A stretch of 64,000 bases of DNA from Kribbella sandramycini. GTDB taxonomy: Bacteria; Actinomycetota; Actinomycetes; Propionibacteriales; Kribbellaceae. The stretch's first letter is position 1, and every line of letters begins with the position of its first letter. Location of the stretch: assembly GCF_013131805.1 (NCBI RefSeq), contig NZ_JABJRC010000003.1:1-64000 (forward strand). Reading direction: 5' to 3'. The notes under the pieces are model-generated. The model saw only the letters and a program-made list of their open reading frames with translations, ran no database searches and was not told where the DNA came from. Positions 41,469-50,658 of this stretch are shown here, piece by piece. The translations under genes were made by a program, and so were the position numbers.

Positions 41469-44363
41469 GTGCTCAACTCACTGACCTCCGGACCGCCCCG
41501 GACCGCCCAGCGCGCAGCCGCCGCCTGGTGGTCCGCAGCGCTGCGTCCGGGCGAGCGGCCGGATGTCACGCCGCACTGGGCACAGTACGTCGACCGCGGC
41601 CGGTCGATCCGCCTGAACCCGCCTGCCGCCGGCCCCGACAGTGACTGGCGGCAGGCGTTCATGCGGTGCTTCGAACCGCTGCTCGCCGTCGCCCGGGCCG
41701 ACCTGGCCGTCGCTGGGCACACCGGCGTGCTGACCGAGCAGTTCCTGCAGCGGCTCGGACTGCGGCTCGTCCGGCTCGCCTCGCGCACCCTGGTGCTGGA
41801 ACTGGCCCGCTCCCGCGACCGCGGCGAGCTGACCAGCGGCACCTCAGCCGCACGTTTTCTGGACTTCACCCACCGGCTCGACGGAGGGAGCGAGCTGGCG
41901 GGGTTCTTGGCCGCATATCCGGTGCTGGCCCGGGTCCTGGGCGAGTCGTGCCGACAGAGCGTCGAGGGACACCTCGAACTGCTGGCACGGCTCGCCGAGG
42001 ACCGTGAGTCGCTCGTGACCGGACTGTTCGACGGCCGCGACCCCGGTGAGCTGACCGCCGTGGACCCCGGGGGCGACCCCCACCGGGGCGGGCGCTGTAC
42101 AGCGATCCTCACCTTCGCCGACGGGCGGCAGGTGGTCTACAAGCCACGGCCGCTCGACCTGCACGGACACTTCAACGGTTTCGTCGGTTGGCTGAACGGC
42201 AAAACCGGTCTGGACCTGCGAACGGTCCAGCTCCTCCTCCGCCGCGAATACGGCTGGATGGAGCACATCACCGCCGAGCCGTGCGCCGACCTGAGCGCCG
42301 TCCGCCGCTTCTACCACCGGCAAGGCGCGCTGCTGGCCCTGCTGTACGTACTCGACGGCACCGACGTGCACTTCGAGAACCTGATCGCCGTCGGCGAGCA
42401 GCCGGTCCTCGTCGACGTCGAGACGCTGTTCCACCCGACGCATCTCCCCCCGGGCAGTCTGAGCCGCGACCCGGCGTACCGGACCCTGATGAGCTCGGTC
42501 TACCGCACGGCGTTGCTGCCACTGCTGGTCGCCGGCGAGCACGGCGTCGCGGATATGTCGGGCCTCGGCGGGGACGCCGATGAGACGACCCCGATCGACG
42601 TCGTCGACTGGGAGGACTGTGGCCTGGACACCATGCACCTGGTCCGCCGGCCCGGTACTACCCGCGGCGGGCAGAACCGGCCACGGTTGACCGACGTCGT
42701 CGTCGAACCGCGGGATCACGAGCTCGCCGTCCTGACCGGGTTCCAGGCCGCGTATGAGGCGATCTCCTGGCACCGGAACGAGCTGCTCGGGCCGGACGGT
42801 CTGCTGGCTCGCTGCGCGGATGCCACTGTGCGCTTCGTACCGCGAAACACCAACCTGTACACGGGTTTGCTGGACGAAGCGACGCACCCGGACGCACTGC
42901 GCGACGCCGCCGGCCGCAGCAGTCTGCTCGACCTGCTGTGGGAGGCCGACGAAACCCTGAACACACTGGTCCCGCACGAGCTGGACGACCTGTGGGCCGG
43001 CGACGTACCGCTCTTCACCGTTCGCCCGAACAGCCGGGACGCATGGGCATCCGACGGGTCGCGCATCCCTGGAGTGCTCGCTACCGAAGGACTGCGCACC
43101 GTCGAGGCCAAGCTGCGCGCGCTGAGCGACGTCGACGCGCACCGGCAGAAGTGGCTGATCTCCGCGACGCTGGCGACCCGTCCGGAGCAGATCGCGCACC
43201 TCAGTACCGCCAGCCGGCCCGGCCTCAGCACTGCGGACGCCGACCCCAGCAGCCTGCTCGCCGCCGCAACCGACATCGCCGACGAGATCGTGGCGCAGGT
43301 GATCAGCGCGCCGGACGGCGCCGCCAACTGGCTCGGCCTGGAGCTGCTCGACGACCACTACTGGGCCGTCCGGCCGATGGGCGGCGGTCTCAGCAACGGC
43401 TACCTCGGTACGGCGCTCTTCCTGGCGCAGGTCGGCAACCTGACCGGCGAGACCAAGTACTGCGAGCTCGCGTGGGATGCCATCCGTCCGATCCCCAATC
43501 TGTTGACGGCCCTGGCCTCAGACCCCGAATCGACCGGTTTGGTCGGTCCCGGCTTCCACGGGCTCGGTGGCATCAGCTACGGCCTGCACCGCCTCTCCGG
43601 TCTGCTCAACGACAGCGCAATCACCGGCTGGTTGCACAGCGCGCTGGAGCTGCTGTCCGGGATCAAGACCAACCCTGCTGACTTCCCGGCGTACGCCGAG
43701 GGCGCAGCCGGCGGGCTGGCCGCGATGCGGTCCATGGAAGGCATTCCGGCTGCCGCAGCGATCGCGCAGCGGTACGCCGACGAGCTGGTACTGGCCGTCG
43801 AGCAGGGTGTCCGCACCTGCCGCTCGGCGAAACACTCCGGCTTCGCCCGCGGCTACCAGGGCATCGCGTGGGCCCTCGGCCGGTACGGCGTCCCGGGCGA
43901 CAAGTACCTGGACGCCGCGCGGGTAGCATCCGATCTGGACCGGAACGGCCACTCGGCCGGCCACAGCTGGTGTTCCGGCGATGCCGGCACCGCACTGGCC
44001 CGGCTGGCCGCCGGAGTCCCCGCGGACCTCGACTCCTACCTGAGGGCCGCAGCAGAACGTCCGGTGCTCGCAGACCTGAGTCTGTGTCATGGCGAGCTCG
44101 GCGCGGTGGAGCCACTGACGTGGCTCGCCGACAGCGATCACGAAGCTGTTGAGGGGGTTCGGCAACGCCGGACCCGGCTCGTGGTCGCCGCAGTAAGGCA
44201 GTACGGACCACAGTGCGGCACACCCCGTGCGGTTCCATCTCCAGGTCTGCTGACCGGTCTGGCGGGAATCGGCTACGGCTTGCTCCGGCTGGCGTTCCCC
44301 GAACGCGTTCCGTCCGTGCTGTTGCTCGAAACAACCACCGGGGGGAAGCGCGTTCCGCGCTGA
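41469..44363 (+). CDS. lanM: Class II lanthipeptide synthetase
   Basis: With GTG 41469 the product has 964 residues. The N-terminal dehydratase domain (DUF4135, about 130-560) shows VVYKPRPLDLH, DGTDVHFENLIA and VDVETLFHP, the kinase-like active site that phosphorylates Ser/Thr. The C-terminal LanC-like cyclase (about 630-964) keeps the zinc ligands Cys835 (SWCSGDAG), Cys873 and His874 (LCHGELG). It therefore should both dehydrate and cyclise. Two precursors follow at 23 bp. No transporter gene accompanies it. An ATG 87 bp upstream would put the N-terminus across the palindromic operator and is less likely. Confidence 0.94.
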   Translation: MLNSLTSGPPRTAQRAAAAWWSAALRPGERPDVTPHWAQYVDRGRSIRLNPPAAGPDSDWRQAFMRCFEPLLAVARADLAVAGHTGVLTEQFLQRLGLRLVRLASRTLVLELARSRDRGELTSGTSAARFLDFTHRLDGGSELAGFLAAYPVLARVLGESCRQSVEGHLELLARLAEDRESLVTGLFDGRDPGELTAVDPGGDPHRGGRCTAILTFADGRQVVYKPRPLDLHGHFNGFVGWLNGKTGLDLRTVQLLLRREYGWMEHITAEPCADLSAVRRFYHRQGALLALLYVLDGTDVHFENLIAVGEQPVLVDVETLFHPTHLPPGSLSRDPAYRTLMSSVYRTALLPLLVAGEHGVADMSGLGGDADETTPIDVVDWEDCGLDTMHLVRRPGTTRGGQNRPRLTDVVVEPRDHELAVLTGFQAAYEAISWHRNELLGPDGLLARCADATVRFVPRNTNLYTGLLDEATHPDALRDAAGRSSLLDLLWEADETLNTLVPHELDDLWAGDVPLFTVRPNSRDAWASDGSRIPGVLATEGLRTVEAKLRALSDVDAHRQKWLISATLATRPEQIAHLSTASRPGLSTADADPSSLLAAATDIADEIVAQVISAPDGAANWLGLELLDDHYWAVRPMGGGLSNGYLGTALFLAQVGNLTGETKYCELAWDAIRPIPNLLTALASDPESTGLVGPGFHGLGGISYGLHRLSGLLNDSAITGWLHSALELLSGIKTNPADFPAYAEGAAGGLAAMRSMEGIPAAAAIAQRYADELVLAVEQGVRTCRSAKHSGFARGYQGIAWALGRYGVPGDKYLDAARVASDLDRNGHSAGHSWCSGDAGTALARLAAGVPADLDSYLRAAAERPVLADLSLCHGELGAVEPLTWLADSDHEAVEGVRQRRTRLVVAAVRQYGPQCGTPRAVPSPGLLTGLAGIGYGLLRLAFPERVPSVLLLETTTGGKRVPR

Positions 44364-44386
44364 CCACAGCACAGGGGAGAAACACC

Positions 44387-44587
44387 ATGACCGCCCAGCA
44401 CCACGACGACCAGCACAGCCCGCCCACCGAAGCCTGTCCGGATCCGCTCGGCCCGATTACGCTGCCCAAGCGCAGCAAGATCGGCGCCCGGGCCTTCGCA
44501 CTGGTCGGCTCCCTCGGCATGACCGCCTTCGCGGTCGCCGCCGTGGCGAACGACCACTGCAGCACCTGGCCGACGATCGAGTCTTGA
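44387..44587 (+). CDS. lanA1: Class II lanthipeptide precursor 1, CSTWPTI type
   Basis: The 66-residue peptide starts at ATG 44387 (GGGGAG upstream). A polar acidic N-terminus is followed by DPLGPITLPKRSKIGARA (about 19-36), then a hydrophobic segment (about 37-54) ending AVAAVA, and the C-terminus NDHCSTWPTIES. The likely core has one Cys (residue 58) and Ser59, Thr60, Thr63 and Ser66. Because Cys precedes all of these, any ring would run from Cys to a downstream residue, the reverse of the common direction. There is no GG/GA cleavage site. The basic-plus-hydrophobic segment looks like a signal peptide with an AxA site, which would allow Sec export without an ABC transporter. Confidence 0.88.
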   Translation: MTAQHHDDQHSPPTEACPDPLGPITLPKRSKIGARAFALVGSLGMTAFAVAAVANDHCSTWPTIES

Positions 44588-44604
44588 GAGCCGGGGGAGA
44601 AATC

Positions 44605-44796
44605 ATGAAGCACGAAGAGCCGAACACCCAGCAGGACCTGAACGCCACGGACCCGCTCGGTCCGATCGCGTTGCCGAAGCGCAGCAAGATCGGGGCCCGC
44701 GCACTGGCCCTGGTCGGCACTGTTGGCATGGGCACCTTTGCCCTCGCGGTGGCCGTCGAGGACACCTGCAGCACCTGGCCGACCATCCACCACTAA
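44605..44796 (+). CDS. lanA2: Class II lanthipeptide precursor 2, CSTWPTI type
   Basis: The 63-residue paralogue of the preceding peptide starts at ATG 44605 (GGGGGAG upstream). It shares DPLGPIALPKRSKIGARA, a hydrophobic stretch (FALAVAVE) and the C-terminus DTCSTWPTIHH. The two peptides are nearly identical from DPLGPI to CSTWPTI except in the hydrophobic region, while the N-termini and last two residues differ. This pattern suggests selection on both a recognition motif and the core. They may give two products or act as a pair. A terminator hairpin follows. Confidence 0.88.
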   Translation: MKHEEPNTQQDLNATDPLGPIALPKRSKIGARALALVGTVGMGTFALAVAVEDTCSTWPTIHH

Positions 44797-44817
44797 AGGT
44801 CGCTCCAGCGAGCGTTT

Positions 44818-44852
44818 GATCGGCGCGGTCCGCAGTACTGGCCGCGCCGATC
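44818..44852 (+). terminator. Hairpin between the second precursor and the regulator gene
   Basis: GATCGGCGCGG (44818-44828) pairs perfectly with CCGCGCCGATC (44842-44852) around 13 bases. A smaller stem, CGCTC/GAGCG followed by TTT (44801-44817), comes just before it. Together they could end the lanM operon, leaving the regulator with its own promoter, or act as an attenuator. Confidence 0.6.
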
Positions 44853-44890
44853 CGCTGCGCACTCAGCAATCCGTAGTTACAGTTGCGCCT

Positions 44891-47815
44891 ATGCAGACCC
44901 GTTCGCCCAAAGTGGTCGGCAGAGACGGGGAGATCGACGGACTCCACCGCCTGCTCACCTCGACCCGATCGGGGCGCGGTGGTGCGATTTTTCTGGTCGG
45001 TGAGCCAGGAATCGGCAAGAGCAGGCTCGCCGCCGTAGCGACCGCGCAGGCCCAGGACGACGGGCTCGCAACCCTCCGTGGCCGGGTCGGTGCGCTCGGT
45101 GCAAGTGTAGCCTTCCGGCCGCTCACCGAGGCCCTGTTGTCGTTGATCCGGCGCGGCGAGATGCCCGCGCCCGAGAGCCTCGGCCCCTACCAGCAAGTGC
45201 TCGGCCGGCTCGTCCCCGATTGGGACGACGGCCGATCGCACGACACCGCGACGTCTGCCGTCGTGCTGGGTGAGGCCGTACTGCGGCTGCTCGCCCTCGT
45301 CGGCGCCGACCGCGGCTGTCTGCTCGTTCTGGAAGACCTGCACGGTTCCGACCCTGAAACGCTCGCAGTCCTCGAGTACCTGCTCGACAACCTCGAAGAT
45401 CAACCGATTGCACTGGTCATCACCGTCCGGTCGGAGAGCAGCGCGGCGCTGGAGCTGGCCCGGCTGTCCGCCCAGCGCGGTACTGCGGGCCTGATCGATC
45501 TCCAGCCGCTCAACCACGCCCAGGTGGGTGAGCTGGCCGCCGGATGTCTTGAAGTACCGACCAACAGCGTGCCGCCGACACTGGTCGACCGGCTCTGGCA
45601 GGACAGCGCCGGCATCCCTTTCATCGTCGAGGAGTTGCTGCAGGAGGCCAGCCGCACCGGTCAGCTGATGTCCAAGGAGGACGGCAGCGTCCAAGTCGTC
45701 GACGGCCTGCACACCAACGTCCCGGCCGCCGTGGTCCGCAGCATCAGCAGCCGGACCAACCAGCTCGGCCCGGAGTCCCGCGACCTGCTCGTGCTGGCCG
45801 CCGTGATCGGCCACCGGTTCCCGCTGAGCGTCGTCCGCAAGGCCACCGGCACCGACGAACGGTTGCTGTTGGCCACTTTGCGCGCCGGCCTCACGGCCCA
45901 GCTGGTCGGCCCCGACGAACCCGTGCCGGACTGGTACGCCTTCCGGCACCCGCTGACCGCCGATGCGTTGCTGGCCGGTCTGACGCCGCCCGAGCGGGCG
46001 ACACTGGCCAGGCGCTGCGCTGATGCGATCGAAGAGCTACACCCGGGTCTGCCCGGCGAGTGGTGCCCGATGGTGGCCGAGCTGGCCGAAACCGGCGGCG
46101 ACCACACCCGCGCCGGTCGGCTGTTCGCCGAGTCCGGACGGCGTTCGTTCGACGAGGGCTCGATGGCGTCGGCAGTCAGCCTGCTGCGGCGGGCGAACGG
46201 GCTGCTGAGCGGTGAACCGGACACGGCGTATCGGGCCGAGGTTCTGGGCTCGCTGCTGATCTGCCTGAGCGAGACCGGCCAGTTCGAAGGCAGCGCGGAG
46301 CACCTCCAGACAATCGAGGAGATGGCCGACCGCGGGCTCGACAGCCGCAAGGTCGCCGCGCTGCACGTCCAGCTGGCCAACCTGGAGCACATGGCCGGTC
46401 GCTGGTCGGCCGCGCTCACGCATGTCGCCACCGCGCGTTCGCTGCTCGGCGTGGACGCCGGTGACGCCGACCTCGCCCCGGTCGACGCGATCGCCGCCCA
46501 CCTGGAGCTGGCCCGCTCCAGCCCGGGCCGGCTGCGCGCCGCGACCGAGCTGGCCACCCGAGCCGCAGCGGCCGCCGAGCGAGCCAAACTGCCGGCCGTC
46601 GCCTGTGATTCCCTGCAACTGCTGGGAATTCTGGCCCGTGAGCACGACCTCGATCAGTCGATCGATTACTTCCATCGGGCCCGGCTGGTCGCCGAAGAGC
46701 ATCAGATGACCTTCTTGCGCGTCTGCTCACACATCTACCAAGCCGGCACGATCTGCCTGGCCACCGGCAGCATCACCGAGCTGGAGCGGGCCCGCCAGCA
46801 GGCGCTGCGGATCGGTGCGATCCCGCTGATGTACGAGGTGGACGGCATCCTCGGCCAGCAGGCCATCCTGCGCAGCGAGTACGGCCGGGCCGCGACCCTC
46901 ATCGACGAATGTCTGGAAGTGACCCGCCGCCTCCGGCTCGGCCGCTCGACGTCGTACTTTCTGGCCACCAAGGCGATCCTCGAAGCGCATCAGGGCCGGC
47001 GGGCCGCGATGGAGCAGACGCTGGCCGAGGTGGCCCGGCTAGCCGGCGAGCGCGCGTCGTACGAGCTGCCGTACTCCTACGGCCTGGCCCGGACGTTCTG
47101 CGCACTGCTGGAGGAGAACCGCGAGCTGGCGGACTCCGACCTCGCACAGGCGCTGGCCTTCGACGCGCAGAACCCGACCACGTTCCACACCTCCGGCAAG
47201 CACGGTCTGGCGCTGCTGCTCGGCGTACTGTCCGGGCGGAACGGCTGGGCGCACTTCGAGGCGATCGTCACCACCGCCGCGGCCGGCATGCGCTGGAACC
47301 GGCAGTTCGTTCAGATGGCCCATGCGATCCTGCTGGGTCGCGACGGCCAGCACGACGCGGCCAACGCGAAGATGACCGAAGCGATGGAGTCGGCGTCGCT
47401 GTACCCGATGGCGCGGCATCTGGGCATGCGGCTGGTCGCCGAGCCCGCGCATGCCGACGGCTGGGGCGATCCGATCGCTTGGCTGCGCCAGGCCGAGGAC
47501 TACTTCCACAACGCGGAGATCCCGGCGGTCGCCGGGGTCTGCCGGAGCCTGCTGCGGCAGCTCGGCGCGACCGTCTCCCAGCGCCGCACCGGCAGCGACC
47601 AGGTGCCCGCCCACCTGCGTCAGCTCGGCATCACGACCCGCGAGTACGAGGTCTGCCGCCTGCTCGTGGACCGGATCGGCAACAAGTCGATCGCGTCCCG
47701 GCTGCACATCTCGCCGCGGACCGTCGAGAAGCACGTGGCCAGCCTGATGACGAAAACACAGCAGCCCGACCGGGAGGCGTTGAGCAGTTTCGCCCGCACG
47801 GTGCTGCAAGACTGA
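44891..47815 (+). CDS. Large ATP-binding LuxR family regulator (LAL)
   Basis: From ATG 44891 the product has 974 residues. It has an N-terminal AAA ATPase (Walker A GEPGIGKSRLA, about 37-47; Walker B CLLVLEDLHGSD, about 144-155), a long helical repeat region, and a C-terminal LuxR HTH (about 915-970: ITTREYEVCRLLVDRIGNKSIASRLHISPRTVEKHV). LAL proteins are pathway-specific activators of natural-product clusters. It directly follows the precursors, so it probably controls lanM and the divergent oxidoreductase via the paired palindromes. An upstream in-frame start would overlap the second precursor and is not needed. Confidence 0.93.
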   Translation: MQTRSPKVVGRDGEIDGLHRLLTSTRSGRGGAIFLVGEPGIGKSRLAAVATAQAQDDGLATLRGRVGALGASVAFRPLTEALLSLIRRGEMPAPESLGPYQQVLGRLVPDWDDGRSHDTATSAVVLGEAVLRLLALVGADRGCLLVLEDLHGSDPETLAVLEYLLDNLEDQPIALVITVRSESSAALELARLSAQRGTAGLIDLQPLNHAQVGELAAGCLEVPTNSVPPTLVDRLWQDSAGIPFIVEELLQEASRTGQLMSKEDGSVQVVDGLHTNVPAAVVRSISSRTNQLGPESRDLLVLAAVIGHRFPLSVVRKATGTDERLLLATLRAGLTAQLVGPDEPVPDWYAFRHPLTADALLAGLTPPERATLARRCADAIEELHPGLPGEWCPMVAELAETGGDHTRAGRLFAESGRRSFDEGSMASAVSLLRRANGLLSGEPDTAYRAEVLGSLLICLSETGQFEGSAEHLQTIEEMADRGLDSRKVAALHVQLANLEHMAGRWSAALTHVATARSLLGVDAGDADLAPVDAIAAHLELARSSPGRLRAATELATRAAAAAERAKLPAVACDSLQLLGILAREHDLDQSIDYFHRARLVAEEHQMTFLRVCSHIYQAGTICLATGSITELERARQQALRIGAIPLMYEVDGILGQQAILRSEYGRAATLIDECLEVTRRLRLGRSTSYFLATKAILEAHQGRRAAMEQTLAEVARLAGERASYELPYSYGLARTFCALLEENRELADSDLAQALAFDAQNPTTFHTSGKHGLALLLGVLSGRNGWAHFEAIVTTAAAGMRWNRQFVQMAHAILLGRDGQHDAANAKMTEAMESASLYPMARHLGMRLVAEPAHADGWGDPIAWLRQAEDYFHNAEIPAVAGVCRSLLRQLGATVSQRRTGSDQVPAHLRQLGITTREYEVCRLLVDRIGNKSIASRLHISPRTVEKHVASLMTKTQQPDREALSSFARTVLQD

Positions 47816-47864
47816 CCCCTACGATCCCGGCGGTCCGAAACGAGACGCGCAGGGGAAGCAATTT

Positions 47865-49145
47865 ATGAACACTCGCTCTGTATATATTGGGCGGGTGGCA
47901 GGCAAGGGGTCGGACATGGGCAAGGGAACGGTCGGCGGCGGCGGTACGACGATGCTGCGCCGGATCAACGTGGCCGCGGTCCTGGACGCGGTCCGCCGCT
48001 CCGCGCCCGCGCCGCTGCGCGTCGCCGAGCTGGTCGAGCGCACCGGGCTGGCCAGACCGACCGTCGCGCAGGCTGTCGACGAGCTGCTGGATGCCGGCTG
48101 GCTGCAGCAACACGGGCCGGACTCCGCGGATCGCTCACTCGGCCGGCCGGCCATCCGGGTCTCGCTGCGCGGCCGCGCCGCGCCCGTCCTCGGGCTGGAC
48201 GTCGGCCCGCACCGGGTCACCGTCGGCGTCTCCGACCTGGCCGGCCGCAAGCTGGCGCTGGTCCGCCGGTCCGGCCCGGGCTGGACCGCCCAGGAGCTGC
48301 TCGGCGTCATCAGCGAGGTGATCACCGAGGCGCTCGCGGAGGCCGAGGTTCCGGCCGACGACATCGCGGCCGCCGTCGCCGCCAGCCCCGGCATCGTGGA
48401 CGAGCACACCGGCCGGGTCCAGCTGGTCCCGAGTGTGCCGGGCTGGTCCGCGGTCGACCTGATCAAGCATGTCCGGAGCCTGCTCGACTGCCCGGTCATC
48501 CTCGACAACGACGCCAACCTGGCCGCCCTGGCCATCGCCGCGGCCCGTGGCGGCACGGGCACGCTGCTGGCCGTCCAGTGGGGTGAGCGGCTCGGCGCCG
48601 GCATCGTGATCGACGGCCGGCTGCACCGCGGGACGGGCGCCGCCGGTGAGATCGGCTTCATCGCCACCGCTCCGGACGACGTGATCAACCCCGAGGACAG
48701 CCGTGGCCCGCTGGAGCGCGCGGTCGGCTCGGAGGCGATCGCCACCCTCGGCCGCCAGGCCGCGCTCGACCACCCGGAGTCGCGGCTGGCCGAGCTCGGC
48801 GGCGACCAGCTCGACACCGCCGATGTCTTCGCCGCGGCCGCCGAGCGGGATCCGGTCGCGCAGGCCGTCGTCCAGCAGGTCGCCCGCGACTTCGCCCGCG
48901 CCCTCGCCCCGGCCGTCCTGGTTCTGGACCCGACCGCCGTCGTCATCGGCGGCGGCGTCGCCCGGGCCGGCGCCGTCCTGCTCGACGCGATCTCCGATCA
49001 GCTCCGGCTGCTGACGCTGAACCACCCGAAGCTGGAGCTGTCCGCCCTGGCCGAGGACGCCGTCGTCACCGGCGCGATGCGGATGGCCCTGGACGAGGTC
49101 TGGCAGCGCAAACTCCCGACCCCGGCACTGACCAGCACTACCTGA
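47865..49145 (+). CDS. ROK family transcriptional regulator
   Basis: ATG 47865 has the best ribosome site (AGGGGA) and gives 426 residues; ATG 47916 is a plausible shorter start. An N-terminal winged helix (about 35-85: VAELVERTGLARPTVAQAVDELLDAGWL) is followed by a ROK sugar-kinase fold (LGLDVGPHRVTVGV, ILDNDANLAALA, GAGIVIDGRLHRGTGAAGEIGF). The zinc-binding CxCGxxGC motif of classic ROK proteins is absent. It probably senses a sugar; no sugar gene adjoins it. Its last 8 bp overlap the convergent hydrolase gene. Confidence 0.9.
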   Translation: MNTRSVYIGRVAGKGSDMGKGTVGGGGTTMLRRINVAAVLDAVRRSAPAPLRVAELVERTGLARPTVAQAVDELLDAGWLQQHGPDSADRSLGRPAIRVSLRGRAAPVLGLDVGPHRVTVGVSDLAGRKLALVRRSGPGWTAQELLGVISEVITEALAEAEVPADDIAAAVAASPGIVDEHTGRVQLVPSVPGWSAVDLIKHVRSLLDCPVILDNDANLAALAIAAARGGTGTLLAVQWGERLGAGIVIDGRLHRGTGAAGEIGFIATAPDDVINPEDSRGPLERAVGSEAIATLGRQAALDHPESRLAELGGDQLDTADVFAAAAERDPVAQAVVQQVARDFARALAPAVLVLDPTAVVIGGGVARAGAVLLDAISDQLRLLTLNHPKLELSALAEDAVVTGAMRMALDEVWQRKLPTPALTSTT

Positions 49146-49866
49146 TCGCGGCGGCGATCGCGTCGGGCCGGTCGAGGTGCACGAGGTGCGCCGAGTCCGC
49201 CAGCACCTCGACCCGGCCGCCCAAGGTGCCGGCGAGCTCGCGCTGACCGGCGAGCCAGCTGTCGGCGCCGGCCCGCGAGCCGCCGCCGACGGCGACCAGC
49301 ACGACGGAATCAGGGCCCTGGGCAAGTAATTTTCCGACCTGCTCGGCAGCTACCCAGCTGGCCGCGAGCTCGTCCCAGAACTGTTGCCAGGAAGACGAAA
49401 CGCCGTACCGGCGCTTAATAATTGCCTTCGACAACGGATCGCGCTTGGTGACACTGCCGACCCGGACACTCGTCCGGCGGATGACCGGACCGAGTAGCCA
49501 CGGCAGGCCCGTCCAGCCGAGGGCCCCGAGGAAGCCGCGAACGATTCGGTCGGCCCGCGTCCCGGGGTAGAACCGGCGGTGACCGGTCTCGGACGGCAGC
49601 GTGCTGTCGACCAGCACCAGCCGCTCGACCTCACCCGGCCGGCTCAGCGCCCAGCGCAGCGCGGCCAGCCCGCCGATCGAGTGCCCGATCAGGCCGATAC
49701 CGACCTCGGCCGGGACGCCGGCGGCAGCCCGCAGTACGGCGGGATCGGCGTTCACCGGCGTCACCCACGGGTCGATCACCCGGACGTCAGCCCCCGGCAC
49801 GAGCTCGAGCACCGGGCCGAACTCCTCAGGCGTCTCGGTCATCCCCGGCAGCAGGATCCAGATCAT
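49138..49866 (-). CDS. Alpha/beta hydrolase
   Basis: ATG 49866 gives 242 residues. The nucleophile elbow is GHSIGG (Ser near residue 64), the catalytic His is in SAHLVHLDRP near the C-terminus, and an Asp lies before it. The substrate is unknown. The open frame continues far upstream on the minus strand, but that part is antisense to lysX and is not coding. It overlaps the DUF998 gene by 4 bp, so the two are likely co-transcribed. Confidence 0.85.
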   Translation of the reverse strand: MIWILLPGMTETPEEFGPVLELVPGADVRVIDPWVTPVNADPAVLRAAAGVPAEVGIGLIGHSIGGLAALRWALSRPGEVERLVLVDSTLPSETGHRRFYPGTRADRIVRGFLGALGWTGLPWLLGPVIRRTSVRVGSVTKRDPLSKAIIKRRYGVSSSWQQFWDELAASWVAAEQVGKLLAQGPDSVVLVAVGGGSRAGADSWLAGQRELAGTLGGRVEVLADSAHLVHLDRPDAIAAAIR

Positions 49867-50549
49867 CGCTGAAACCCCTTCCGCAGGCCGGGGAGCAGCG
49901 CGCCGAGCAGCAGGCAGACCAGCAGGATCGCGACCCGCTGCAGGATGCCCGGCGGGTGCAGATCGTTGCCGCTGAGCACCTCCAGCCCGGTCTCCACTCC
50001 CAGCCAGGCGTTCGTGACGGCGACCCCGGCGGCCAGCACCGCGACCACCCGGCCCCAGAACCCGCCCCACCCGATCCGGCGCAGCACCAGGACGGCGAAC
50101 ACGCCCATCGCGATCGTCCCGATCCCGGCCATCGTCGACGTCACCTCGTGCAGGACGAGCGCCGTCCCCTCGTGCCCGTTCGCCTCGGCGGCCCGGCAGG
50201 CGGCACTCGCCGACGGCGCGCAGTCCATCGGGAAGAACGAGTCGAACAGCGTGCCGACGCCGAAGACCGCCGCGCTGAGCATGAGGCCCTGGACGTCGCG
50301 GTGCATCCGCGCCGCCGGCCGGGCCAGCACGAACGCGAGCAGCACCAGCACGCTCGCCCCCAGATCCATCGCCCGCGCCGCCAGGCTGGTCGCCTGGTCG
50401 CGGGCGCCGAGCTCGCTGAGGAACGAGGTGTGGATGTCCAGCGGGTAGCCCGCGACGGCCTCCAGCAGCAGGCTGCAGTAGAGGATTCCGGCGGCGATCA
50501 TCACGTTGCGGGTCAGTCGGTACGGGAACCCGGCGGGTACGGCGGACAT
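49863..50549 (-). CDS. DUF998 family membrane protein
   Basis: The 228-residue protein has six predicted membrane segments. YPLDIHTSFLSELGARDQ near residue 35 and FDSFFPMDCAPSASAACRAAE near 105 are typical of DUF998. Its function is unknown. It is divergent from lysX with about 110 bp between the starts and is coupled to the downstream hydrolase gene. Confidence 0.85.
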   Translation of the reverse strand: MSAVPAGFPYRLTRNVMIAAGILYCSLLLEAVAGYPLDIHTSFLSELGARDQATSLAARAMDLGASVLVLLAFVLARPAARMHRDVQGLMLSAAVFGVGTLFDSFFPMDCAPSASAACRAAEANGHEGTALVLHEVTSTMAGIGTIAMGVFAVLVLRRIGWGGFWGRVVAVLAAGVAVTNAWLGVETGLEVLSGNDLHPPGILQRVAILLVCLLLGALLPGLRKGFQR

Positions 50550-50658
50550 GACGCCAACCCTCGCATATCGACCAAGGGGTTGGCTGTCGCCTCAGGTATA
50601 CCCCTTTGGTGGAGCTAGCCCGACCGAAAGTCGGCGCGGGGAGTGGGATGATCGCAAG

